This document shows, piece by piece, positions 1-8,357 of a stretch of DNA of 64,000 nucleotides; within the stretch, counting starts at the first letter, position 1, and each line of letters begins with the position of its first letter. The notes beneath the pieces are model-generated. The model had not been told where the DNA came from. It ran no database searches and saw only the letters and a list, made by a program, of their open reading frames with translations. A program made the position numbers and the translations under genes. The stretch is from Bryobacterales bacterium F-183 (lineage in GTDB: Bacteria; Acidobacteriota; Terriglobia; Bryobacterales; Bryobacteraceae), in assembly GCA_016865505.2 (NCBI GenBank), contig AP025252.1:2542001-2606000 (forward strand). Direction: 5' to 3'.

Positions 1-2132
1 CCGAGGTGTACATCGCCAAGCTGAACGGCAGCGGTACCAGCCTCATTTGGGGAACCCTTGCGGGCGGCAACAATCGCGACGACGTGTCAGGCATCGCCGT
101 GGATCCCTCCTCGGGCACCGTAGCCTTCGTCGCCGACACGCTCTCCACCGACATTGCAGCCGTTAACGCCGTACAGAGCACCTCCCAACGTACTTCCGGT
201 TGTTTCACCGGCTTGGTCGGCCAGATCAACTCCGCAGGCACTCAGTTGCTATTCCAGTCCTACTACGGCGGCGCCGCTTGCGTACGTACCGACATCACCG
301 GCTACGGCAAAGGCTACATCGCGGCGGACAACGGCGCCTTCTACATCGGTGGCGAAGTCCAGTCGGCTTCTTCCCCCGCCCTCACCACCGTCAACGGCGT
401 GCAAACCACGTACGGCGGCGGCACTGCAGACACCTTTGCCGCAAAGTTCGGTACCACGACCCCGCCAACCTGTTCGTACTCGCTGGGCTCAACGTCCACC
501 ACCGTCGCCGCCGCGGGAGGCAACATCTCCGTATCGGTCACCACCCAGGCCGGATGCACCTTCTCGGCGTCCACCTCCAGCAACTTCATTACGATCTCGA
601 GCGGCTCTCCCGGCTCAGGATCTGGCAACGTAGGCCTCAGCATCGCCGCCAACTCCGGCGCCGCCCGCTCTGGTGCCGTACTCATCGCCGGCCAGACCTT
701 CACCGTCAATCAGTCTGCCGTCGCCGCGCCTGTGCTCAGCACCGTCTCGCCCAACCCGTCTACGGCCGGCACCCTGACCTATACGCTCACCGGCACCGGC
801 TTTGACCCGAGCAGCGCACGTGTGGAAATCAACGGCTCCACAATCATCGACAATGCCTCGCTTACGTCCAAGTCAGCCACCCAACTGGTCTTCCAGGCAA
901 CCTTGATCGCCGGCACCAACACGTTCCTGGTTCGCAACGTAACCTCGGGTCTAACCAGTAACTCGGTGAACGTCACTACTCTCACTCCGACCATCGTCAC
1001 TGGTTCGCATTTCATCCCCATCGCGCCGTGCCGCGCTGCCGACACGCGAGTCTCGCCCGGTACGCCGATTCCCGGTGGCACCTTCCGCAACTTTACCTTT
1101 GGAGCCTGTGCGATTCCCTCCAACGCCACTGCCGTTGCCCTCAACGTCACGCTGGTACCCGGCGGACCTTTCGGCTTCCTCTCCATCTGGCCTGCCGGAC
1201 AACAGCAGCCGGTTGTCTCCACCATGAACTCGCTCGACGGTCGCATCAAAGCCAACGCAGCCATCGTAGGCGTAGGTGCCGGACAAGCCGTATCCGTCTT
1301 CGCCACCGATGCCGCACACGTCATCCTCGACGTCAACGGTTACTTTGTACCCGCGGGCACTCCGGGTGCGCTCGCGTTCTATCCCGTAACGCCCTGCCGC
1401 CTGCTCGACACTCGCGGAGCTGGCCAAGGCGGCGTCATCCCAGGGCAGGGAACGCGCCGCATCGATGGCAGCACCAGCACCAACTGTCTGCCCGCCGCTG
1501 CACAAGCCTATTCGCTCAACGTTACGACGCTCCCCACCGGCACCCTTGGCTTCCTCACACTCTTCCCCGATGACGGTTCCCCGCGGCCTACTGTATCCAC
1601 ACTCAATAACCTCACCGGCACCATCGTCGCCAACTCTGCAATTCTGCGTGCCGGCAACGGCGGAGCCTTCAACGCCTTCGTGACCGACCAGACGCACCTG
1701 CTCGCGGATCTCAACGGCTACTTCGCGGCGCCCGGACAACCCGGTGCTCTCGCGTTCTTCCCCGTGCAACCCTGCCGCATCTTCGACACACGCCTATCGG
1801 CCGGACCCTTCGGCGGCCCAATCATGGCCGCGGATCAGACACGTAACTTCACCGTACCCTCGAGTAGTTGCAACGTCCCGTCCACGGCGCAAGCCTACGT
1901 CACCAACTCCACTGTGATTCCCAACGGATTCTTCGGATTCTTAACGCTATTCGCAGCCGGACAGAGCCGCCCGACCGTCTCCACGTTGAACGCTATCGAC
2001 GGCGCGTTGACCTCCAACGCCGCCATCGTACCCGCGGGCACCGGCGGAGCCATCAGCGTCTACACCTCGTCATCGGCAAATCTGTTGATGGATATCAGTG
2101 GCTACTTCGCCCCGCTGGTCACCAACAACTAA
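1..2132 (+). CDS. Secreted repeat protein, 3' part (SBBP-like, BACON, three PCR-x-x-DTR repeats)
   Basis: The frame is open at the left edge, so the start lies outside the window; about 709 residues are visible. Residues 1-150 resemble SBBP-type beta-propeller repeats (phrases such as GGNNRDDVSGIAVD). Residues about 152-235 look like a BACON domain, and residues 240-325 like an IPT/TIG-type Ig fold. The C-terminal half is three tandem repeats of roughly 120 residues, each opening with a PCR...DTR motif (PCRAADTR, PCRLLDTR, PCRIFDTR) and closing with a D-x-x-GYF motif. Such architectures are known from exported or surface proteins of Acidobacteria. The function is unknown; adhesion or glycan binding is only a guess. 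It converges on the kinase gene, with 3 bases between the stops. Confidence 0.75.
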   Translation, partial: EVYIAKLNGSGTSLIWGTLAGGNNRDDVSGIAVDPSSGTVAFVADTLSTDIAAVNAVQSTSQRTSGCFTGLVGQINSAGTQLLFQSYYGGAACVRTDITGYGKGYIAADNGAFYIGGEVQSASSPALTTVNGVQTTYGGGTADTFAAKFGTTTPPTCSYSLGSTSTTVAAAGGNISVSVTTQAGCTFSASTSSNFITISSGSPGSGSGNVGLSIAANSGAARSGAVLIAGQTFTVNQSAVAAPVLSTVSPNPSTAGTLTYTLTGTGFDPSSARVEINGSTIIDNASLTSKSATQLVFQATLIAGTNTFLVRNVTSGLTSNSVNVTTLTPTIVTGSHFIPIAPCRAADTRVSPGTPIPGGTFRNFTFGACAIPSNATAVALNVTLVPGGPFGFLSIWPAGQQQPVVSTMNSLDGRIKANAAIVGVGAGQAVSVFATDAAHVILDVNGYFVPAGTPGALAFYPVTPCRLLDTRGAGQGGVIPGQGTRRIDGSTSTNCLPAAAQAYSLNVTTLPTGTLGFLTLFPDDGSPRPTVSTLNNLTGTIVANSAILRAGNGGAFNAFVTDQTHLLADLNGYFAAPGQPGALAFFPVQPCRIFDTRLSAGPFGGPIMAADQTRNFTVPSSSCNVPSTAQAYVTNSTVIPNGFFGFLTLFAAGQSRPTVSTLNAIDGALTSNAAIVPAGTGGAISVYTSSSANLLMDISGYFAPLVTNN

Positions 2133-2135
2133 CCG

Positions 2136-4694
2136 TTACTTCGCAACCTGGCATTTGCGTTGGGTGATCTCCTCCATGAGGTCATCCAACGAATACCAGG
2201 TCCGCTGAGTTGCGGTGTTGGTTTTCTGCATGGCCAGCGCCTGATTCAGCAGTGTGCAAGCCTTGTCGCTGGAGCCGTCATGCTCTGCTACAAACGCCTG
2301 GAAAACCACATATCCGACATCGTCTGTCAACGAGCGGTAAGCGGGGTCCACCTCACGAATCAACAACTCGTACTCGCGAATCGCGACCCGCAGCGTCTCC
2401 CAATCCCCCAGCTTGTAGGCCGTCTGGCCATACCAGCGCAAGGGGAACCAAAGCGAACGAACCAGAAAGGCGTTCTGGCGGTCGTTCCGCGCCAAGTCTC
2501 GCCGTATCGTAAACGCCTCCCGGAACTTGGCCAGTGAGTCTCTATAGTCGCCCTTTTGATGCGCTAGCCCTGCGCCAACAGCGATGCTAAACGCAAGGTC
2601 CAGCTTCGATGCCGCGTTATCCGGATCCAGTTGCACCCGCCGCGTGTCCAGCCGGATCGCCTCTGCCGCATGTTGCAACCGCTCTTCCAACGCCAGCGTC
2701 CGCGAATCGGCCAGATACTTGTGCAGTAGTGCGTTATCCCGCAATGCCAGCATCGTTGGTTTCGCTTCATCAAGTGTTTTCTGAAACCACGCCAAGCTAG
2801 ACCGGTAGTCTGCGACACTGGCCGCAACTTCCGGCTGATACGTCGCCCGCCAGAAATAGTAATCGCCAACAATACGAGTCGCTGGTGGAAAAACCGCCGC
2901 CAAAGCTGTGAAGTCCTGAAGCGTCTTCAGCCAGACCTCCGGCAGCGGCTTGCCTTTCTCAAACTTCGCCTTGTCCAGCCGCACAACACTAAATCGCGCA
3001 CTCAGGTACCCGCGCGTCCACTCGTGATTGTTTGGCGCCAGGCGATGCGCCTCGCTCCACAACTCCAAACTCCGCCGCAAGTGCGATTCATATTTTTCCT
3101 TCTGCCCTAGGTTGCTGTTAGACCCGCCGTACAGCGACGCCAGATTCACGTGCGTCTCGGCCTGCATCGCCAGGTACGCAGGCCGGCCAGCCTCCGAAGG
3201 TTTCAATTCGGAAAGCCGCTGCAGAGCCGACTCCATCCACGCGATGCTCGCTGCCGTACCGCCAGACAGTCGCGCCACACTCTGCACTGCGGACCCCATC
3301 GAGGCCTGATACAACCGCAGCAGACTGCGCATTCGTTCTTCTGCCTGCAGTTCCCGTTGCGCCGCCAGCGCTTGCATCGACTGTGCGAACTCCGTTTGCC
3401 GCTGCGCTTCCAATCGCCTCGCTTCCGCCGTGCTGCGAGCTTCCACTTCTTTCTTGAGCGCTTCGCTCTCCCGTAACAAAGCAGACTGTAAGGCGACCGT
3501 CTTCTCCACCGCTACTGCGCGTTCGCTGGCTGCCCGTTGGGCGGAAACCCAACCCCATACCGTCAACCCCAAAATCAGCGCCACCGCGACACTCGCCGAT
3601 GCCACCCCCACGCGATTCCGCCGGGCAAAGCAGTACGCCCGGTACAACTGGCTCACCGGCCGCGCCTCTACCGGACGCCCCTCCGCGCGGCGCTCTACAT
3701 CCGCAGCGAACTCCGCCACCGTGCGATACCGCATGGTCGGATCCACCGCCGTCGCCTTCCGGCAAACCTCCGTCAGATCCCGATCCTCCATCGGCGGCAA
3801 CTCGAATCGATCTGCACGATCCAGAACCTCGCCCAACGCCAGCGATCCCCATCGCCGCGCCGGCTCACCCGTCAACATCTCGTACAGAATCAGCCCCAGC
3901 GCGTACACATCTGCCGCAGTTCCAATCGCCGCGCCGCGAATCTGCTCAGGGCTCGCATAATCCAGGCTGAAGGCACGATGCAGCGTCGCATTCTGCTGCG
4001 CCTCGTTCACGATCTTGCCGATCCCAAAGTCCAACAGTTTCGGCTCGCTCTTCGCGTTCACCAGAATGTTATGCGGCTTTAGATCCCGATGGATCACCAG
4101 ATTCGAATGTGCGTACTGTACGGCGTCGCAGATCCGCAAGAACAGCCGCAATCGCGCCGCCAGTGGGAGCCGTTCCTGCGCGATGTAGTCCGTGAGCGAC
4201 TGTCCGTCCACGTACTCCATAACGAAGTTCGGCGTGTCGCCACCGCCGCCCGTCCCAGCATCCAGCAACCGCGCGATGCCCGGATGCTCCAACCGCGCCA
4301 GAATCTGCTTCTCAACCTGAAATCGCTGTTCGAGGTCCGCATTTCGAAACGCTGGTGGAAGCAGCTTGATCGCCGCCAGCATCTCCGCCTGCCCGTCCAC
4401 CCGGCGCGCCATCCAAACCACGCCCATGCCGCCCGACCCCAACTGCTTCACCAGTTGCCACGGCCCCAACCGCGCGCCTTCCTTCAACCCGGCAAGATCC
4501 GCGACGGGCGATCGGTCAAACACCTCGTAGGCGGTATCGGCTTGCGACAGCAATCGCCGCGCCTCCGCCAGTGCTTCCGGATCTCCAGTCAGTTGCGACA
4601 CCAAAAACGCCTCGCGCTCGGACGGGGACTCAATATCCAGAGCCTCGCCCAGGCATGCGTCGATCTTTGCCCAGCGGCCTGTAGCGTCGCTCAC
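2136..4694 (-). CDS. Membrane Ser/Thr protein kinase with C-terminal TPR-like region
   Basis: 852 residues. A Hanks-type kinase domain spans about residues 76-335: Gly-rich loop GSGGMGVV (87-94), catalytic-site Lys 110, HRDLKPHN (202-209) and DFG (222-224). One transmembrane helix lies at about 362-384, followed by an Ala/Glu/Arg-rich coiled coil (385-460) and a helical region with TPR-like repeats, probably the periplasmic sensor part. The start is GTG, with GAGG 8 bases upstream, and it overlaps the stop of the sigma-factor gene in a GTGA tetranucleotide, so translation is probably coupled. In Acidobacteria and Planctomycetes such kinases are commonly paired with this sigma-factor type, which suggests a signalling unit. 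Substrates are not visible. Confidence 0.92.
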   Translation of the reverse strand: MSDATGRWAKIDACLGEALDIESPSEREAFLVSQLTGDPEALAEARRLLSQADTAYEVFDRSPVADLAGLKEGARLGPWQLVKQLGSGGMGVVWMARRVDGQAEMLAAIKLLPPAFRNADLEQRFQVEKQILARLEHPGIARLLDAGTGGGGDTPNFVMEYVDGQSLTDYIAQERLPLAARLRLFLRICDAVQYAHSNLVIHRDLKPHNILVNAKSEPKLLDFGIGKIVNEAQQNATLHRAFSLDYASPEQIRGAAIGTAADVYALGLILYEMLTGEPARRWGSLALGEVLDRADRFELPPMEDRDLTEVCRKATAVDPTMRYRTVAEFAADVERRAEGRPVEARPVSQLYRAYCFARRNRVGVASASVAVALILGLTVWGWVSAQRAASERAVAVEKTVALQSALLRESEALKKEVEARSTAEARRLEAQRQTEFAQSMQALAAQRELQAEERMRSLLRLYQASMGSAVQSVARLSGGTAASIAWMESALQRLSELKPSEAGRPAYLAMQAETHVNLASLYGGSNSNLGQKEKYESHLRRSLELWSEAHRLAPNNHEWTRGYLSARFSVVRLDKAKFEKGKPLPEVWLKTLQDFTALAAVFPPATRIVGDYYFWRATYQPEVAASVADYRSSLAWFQKTLDEAKPTMLALRDNALLHKYLADSRTLALEERLQHAAEAIRLDTRRVQLDPDNAASKLDLAFSIAVGAGLAHQKGDYRDSLAKFREAFTIRRDLARNDRQNAFLVRSLWFPLRWYGQTAYKLGDWETLRVAIREYELLIREVDPAYRSLTDDVGYVVFQAFVAEHDGSSDKACTLLNQALAMQKTNTATQRTWYSLDDLMEEITQRKCQVAK

Positions 4695-5293
4695 ACCGCA
4701 GACGCCTCGCTGCCGCCGTCACTCTGCAATTGATCGAACAGCCAGACGCGCGCCACTGCCCAATGCCGCTTCACTGTCGTTGGTGACATCTCCAGCACTC
4801 GTGCCGTATCCTCAACAGACAAATCGGCAAAAAACCGCAGATCCACAATCGAGGCTTTGATCGGGTCAAAATCCGACAGGCGCGACAGAGCTTCGTTCAA
4901 GGCCAGCATCCGCTCCGGATGATCTTCCCAGGGCACCGTACTGGCCAGAAAATCGCTGATTGGAATATCCGTCCTGCCCGAGCCTCGCTTCAGCGCTGCC
5001 CGCCGCCTCGCGTGCTGCACCAGGATGCGCCGCATCAGGTATCCCGCGATGTGAAAGAAGTGTTTTTGCGACTCGGCCCGCAGACTGCCCTGCCGCTGCA
5101 ATTCCAGATACAGCTCATTTACCAGCGATGTCGGCCGCGTACGCCGCGTCGTAGACTCCCCGCGCAGTACACTCGACGCCATCCGGTGCAATTCTTGATA
5201 CACGAGTGGCATGAGACGATCGAGCGATTCCCGGTCGCCATGGCTCAACGCCGCCAATAAACTCTCTGCCCCTTGCAGGTCCTCTCGGTCCAA
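4691..5293 (-). CDS. ECF-type sigma factor, TIGR02999 (Sig-70_X6) family
   Basis: 200 residues, the usual size for the family. The N-terminal part contains LMPLVYQELHRMASSVLRG (residues 28-46), the hallmark of the TIGR02999 group of ECF-like sigma factors. Region 4 carries a helix-turn-helix around DLSVEDTARVLEMSPTTVKR. It should direct RNA polymerase to a small set of promoters. The predicted start is TTG at 5293; no strong Shine-Dalgarno sequence or alternative start precedes it, so the exact N-terminus is uncertain. It is translationally coupled by a 4-base overlap to the downstream kinase, which probably controls the sigma factor or shares its signal. No anti-sigma factor gene is adjacent. 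Confidence 0.9.
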   Translation of the reverse strand: MDREDLQGAESLLAALSHGDRESLDRLMPLVYQELHRMASSVLRGESTTRRTRPTSLVNELYLELQRQGSLRAESQKHFFHIAGYLMRRILVQHARRRAALKRGSGRTDIPISDFLASTVPWEDHPERMLALNEALSRLSDFDPIKASIVDLRFFADLSVEDTARVLEMSPTTVKRHWAVARVWLFDQLQSDGGSEASAV

Positions 5294-5332
5294 GATCTTC
5301 GTATGATACCGTTCGCCGAGTGGTAAGCGCGA

Positions 5333-6442
5333 TTACAGAGAAACGCCCAGCTCGCTCCAGGACACCACGCTCTGCTTCGTCATCGCCGTATGTCCCAAAA
5401 TCGCAGTTAGCGCTGCAGTAGCCCCAACCGTGATATCCGCCGGATTTGCTGATCCCTTTGTGATGCAGTCGTAGAACGCAGTAGTATGCCCGTGCGGCGC
5501 TTCCTCGCGCTTTTCCGCAAGCACCACCGGAGGCTCCTTGCCGTTCAGCTTGTACATGTTGGTCGAATACATCAGGTCCACTGCCCCCTGCGACCCGAAC
5601 ACGTGAATGTACTGCCCGCCCAGCGGCATCCCCGAAGGATGAAAGACGTTCAGCGTAAACGACAGCTTCACCCCGTTCGGATAATCGAACGTCAGCACAT
5701 TGCAGTCGTAAATGTTACGGCCCGGAGGGTCGTTCTTGTACAACTGCGTACCCCCAAAACCAGACGCCTTCACGGGATGCGCCCCAATCACCCAGTTACA
5801 TGCATCCAGGTTATGCACGGACTGCTCAATCAGATAACCGCCGGACTTATCCACGTCGAAATACCAATCCGCGGAACTCCCCGTATGGCTCAAATCAGAC
5901 CCTGCGTGCCGCTGCGCCTTCACCATCAGCAGATTCCCAATCACGCCGCCGCGGATCTTCGCCACTGCCTCCTGCAGTTGCGTGAAGGACCGTAACTGCT
6001 GTCCGGCCATGAACACCTTCTTGCTAGCCTTGGCCGCCTTCACCACCTCGCGTACCTGTGCCGCTGTTACGCCCACAGGCTTTTCGCAGTACACATGCTT
6101 GCCTGCCTGCAATGCCGCGACAGCCATCTCCGCATGCAGGTGTGGAGGCGTCGCGATGAACACCGCTTCAATATCCTTGCGATCGATCACCGCGCGCCAA
6201 TCCTTGTACGTCTTCGGTTGATCCTTCGCCGCCGCGGAAGCGGCCGCATCCAACCGGTCCGCCTTGATGTCGCAAATCGCGGCCACAGCGGCATTCGGCT
6301 GTTGCAGGACCCCGCTCATCACCTGGCTCCCGCGATTCCCCACGCCGATCATCGCCGTCGCGATCCGCGCCTGCCCCGTCTGCCCAAATGCTGCAGCAGC
6401 AGCGCCGGCAGCAACCACAAAAGATCTACGATGCAAAGCCAT
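5333..6442 (-). CDS. Gfo/Idh/MocA family oxidoreductase, exported (Tat-type leader)
   Basis: About 369 residues. The leader MALHRRSFVVAAGAAAAAFG has a twin-arginine motif. It is followed by a Rossmann fold (MIGVGNRG) and the family's EKPVG motif (CEKPVGVTAA), whose Lys is catalytic in the family. These enzymes use NAD(P) to oxidise or reduce sugars and cyclitols. I chose ATG 6442 over an upstream GTG because AAGGAAGG sits at a proper 9-base distance from this ATG but touches the GTG. That Shine-Dalgarno lies inside the end of the upstream isomerase gene, so the two are an operon. Substrate unknown. Confidence 0.9.
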   Translation of the reverse strand: MALHRRSFVVAAGAAAAAFGQTGQARIATAMIGVGNRGSQVMSGVLQQPNAAVAAICDIKADRLDAAASAAAKDQPKTYKDWRAVIDRKDIEAVFIATPPHLHAEMAVAALQAGKHVYCEKPVGVTAAQVREVVKAAKASKKVFMAGQQLRSFTQLQEAVAKIRGGVIGNLLMVKAQRHAGSDLSHTGSSADWYFDVDKSGGYLIEQSVHNLDACNWVIGAHPVKASGFGGTQLYKNDPPGRNIYDCNVLTFDYPNGVKLSFTLNVFHPSGMPLGGQYIHVFGSQGAVDLMYSTNMYKLNGKEPPVVLAEKREEAPHGHTTAFYDCITKGSANPADITVGATAALTAILGHTAMTKQSVVSWSELGVSL

Positions 6443-6447
6443 ATCTT

Positions 6448-7359
6448 TCACCCTTCCTTTGTCTCGATCGCACTGCCAAGGCCGGTCAGTACCGTCTCCA
6501 AAAACTCCCGCGACCTTCGCGCCAAACGGTCCACACCTTCTGCCGTACGCGGCCTCGGCATCAACGGCGCACCGATGTTCTCCGCCGCAATCGGCATCGT
6601 CAACCCCGTACGCATCACCGGCGCAAACAGTTTGTAATGGTCAATCTCGCCGAACCCGATCCCGCAATCTTCATCCTTGGGCGTATTGCGATGATCCTTC
6701 AACGCAAACGACCGTACGTCCCGCCAGCACTTCTGTATGTCCGGCAGTGGATCCTGATTTTCGTAATCCAGCACGTTGCCCGCGTCGTAACACATCCGTA
6801 CCGCCGCATGTCCCACATCGGCAATCAGCCGTGAACACATCTCGCCCGTCGCTGTATTGCCGCCGTGCTGTTTCAGCACCAGCATCGTGCCGGACCCCTC
6901 GGCATGCCGCGCTGCCAGCTGCAGATTGCCGATCACCGTCGAATAACTCCCCGCGGTCGTCTTCCCGAACACGATGATCTGCCCGATCCCCGCCGCATTC
7001 GCCTGATCGATCCGCCGCTTGTACGCATCCACGGCGCTCGCATCCTCAAAGTTGACCCCCGAAAACATCATCACGGGCGCCAGCCCGACGTTCCGGCAGC
7101 GCGACGCGATGTCTAGTGCATCCTTCGGTGAACCGTTCACGCTCAACACTGGCCGAGTCGCACCCGTCGTATCCACATGCGTCGTACCCCAAGCCACAAA
7201 CCGGTATCCCGCATTCCGTATCCCTGCCAGCGCGCGTTCAAATGGAAACGCGGCATACGGCAACGTCATGCAAGCCACCTGGAATAGCGTTGGCGCGGTG
7301 TTTTGCCCGAACGCACACACCGGCAGCAGTTTCCACAAATCACGGCGGGTCAACAGCAT
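6448..7359 (-). CDS. Sugar phosphate isomerase/epimerase-like TIM-barrel protein, exported
   Basis: 303 residues from ATG 7359. The N-terminus MLLTRRDLWKLLPVCAFGQ is a Tat-like leader with an RR pair. The rest follows the xylose-isomerase-like TIM barrel (AP_endonuc_2 superfamily), with metal-site candidates including the Glu of LKDHRNTPKDEDCGIGFGEID and acidic and His residues at strand ends. An in-frame GTG at 7386 would add nine residues before the leader and is less likely. It sits directly upstream of the Gfo/Idh/MocA gene; this pairing is common in pathways that oxidise and epimerise sugars or inositols. The exact reaction cannot be read from sequence. Confidence 0.82.
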   Translation of the reverse strand: MLLTRRDLWKLLPVCAFGQNTAPTLFQVACMTLPYAAFPFERALAGIRNAGYRFVAWGTTHVDTTGATRPVLSVNGSPKDALDIASRCRNVGLAPVMMFSGVNFEDASAVDAYKRRIDQANAAGIGQIIVFGKTTAGSYSTVIGNLQLAARHAEGSGTMLVLKQHGGNTATGEMCSRLIADVGHAAVRMCYDAGNVLDYENQDPLPDIQKCWRDVRSFALKDHRNTPKDEDCGIGFGEIDHYKLFAPVMRTGLTMPIAAENIGAPLMPRPRTAEGVDRLARRSREFLETVLTGLGSAIETKEG

Positions 7360-7382
7360 TACCTCTGCATTGTATGTGTCTC

Positions 7383-8267
7383 TCACCGTCCGCGGCTTGC
7401 TGCCGTAATCAGTTCCTTCACCAAGGGGTTCGGAAACGTACGCGTCGGCGTAATCGCAAAGAAGCTCTCTTTCAATGCGGGCAGCCGGTACAGCTCCACC
7501 AGCGTCCCATCGCGCAACTCATCGTGCACCACCACGCGAGGCACAAGAGTCACCGCATTCGAACGCAACGCCATGACACGCAACATCGCCATATCGTCCA
7601 CCTCCGCCGCGATCACCGGATGGATCCCCGCCTGATGCAGAATCAGGTCGAACCCCGCCCGTACATCGCTTTCCATGCTCGGCAGAATCACCGGCGTACG
7701 GTTCAACTCTTCCGGAAACACAAACCCCTTCCGGGCTAGCTTGGGCTGCCCTACCAGGCTCACCTCCTGCTCGCCCACCAGATGGCTGTAGTGATCAGTT
7801 TCCGAGTCGCGGCGCAATGCGTGATTCGACAGCACCACATCCACCTCGTGATTCCGGAGTTGCACCACGAGATCCCGCAGATTCCCGGACCGGATCACCA
7901 ACTCCACATCCTTGCGGCTCCGCAGCGGCTTCACAAACTCCCATTGAAAATTGCGCGACAGCGTCGCCACCGCGCCCACCCGCAGAATCTGCCGCGACCG
8001 CAGCGACCGGTGCTTCAACGTATCGATCAACTCTTCGCCCGCGCGAAAAATCGAATCGGCATATTGAAGCGTCATCTGCCCCGCTTCGGTCAACACCAGC
8101 TTTCGGTTCTTCCGGACAAACAGCGGGTGCCCCAAAGACTCTTCCAGGTTCCGCAACTGGATGCTCAATGCCGATTGCGCGACGTTCATCCGCTGCGCCG
8201 CTCTCGTGAGATTTCCTTCATGAGCGATGGCCCAAAAGTAGCGAAGATGATGATAATTCAGGAACAT
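7383..8267 (-). CDS. LysR-family transcriptional regulator
   Basis: 294 residues from ATG 8267, which has GGAGG 8 bases upstream; a 43-residue in-frame extension is rejected. The N-terminal winged helix-turn-helix is clear (MFLNYHHLRYFWAIAHEGNL, then AAQRMNVAQSALSIQLRNLE), followed by the LysR substrate-binding domain. The N-terminus is of the type seen in NhaR. It is divergent from dabB with 90 bases between the starts. LysR regulators are frequent neighbours of DAB-type inorganic-carbon uptake operons in autotrophs, so it is the likely regulator of dabB-dabA; the inducer is unknown. Confidence 0.92.
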   Translation of the reverse strand: MFLNYHHLRYFWAIAHEGNLTRAAQRMNVAQSALSIQLRNLEESLGHPLFVRKNRKLVLTEAGQMTLQYADSIFRAGEELIDTLKHRSLRSRQILRVGAVATLSRNFQWEFVKPLRSRKDVELVIRSGNLRDLVVQLRNHEVDVVLSNHALRRDSETDHYSHLVGEQEVSLVGQPKLARKGFVFPEELNRTPVILPSMESDVRAGFDLILHQAGIHPVIAAEVDDMAMLRVMALRSNAVTLVPRVVVHDELRDGTLVELYRLPALKESFFAITPTRTFPNPLVKELITAASRGR

Positions 8268-8289
8268 AGCGCCTCCAATCAATATACCG

Positions 8290-8319
8290 AATAGAACGTC
8301 TGTGTATAAAACATCTATT
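8290..8319. promoter_or_regulatory. Inverted repeat in the lysR-dabB intergenic region, candidate LysR operator
   Basis: Within the 90-base divergent gap, AATAGA (8290-8295) and TCTATT (8314-8319) form perfect 6-base arms separated by 18 bases, and an AT-rich TATAAA lies between them at 8305-8310. The position fits an operator controlling both genes. It does not match the classical T-N11-A LysR box exactly, so this is tentative. Confidence 0.35.
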
Positions 8320-8357
8320 GGAAAGAACAGTAGCGTTCGTTTTACATTGCAAGAAGT

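Noticed and set aside
951-1769. Long minus-strand open frame opposite the repeat protein
   Set aside because: It is an antisense shadow of the third-position G/C pattern of a well-supported plus-strand gene, with no recognisable domain.
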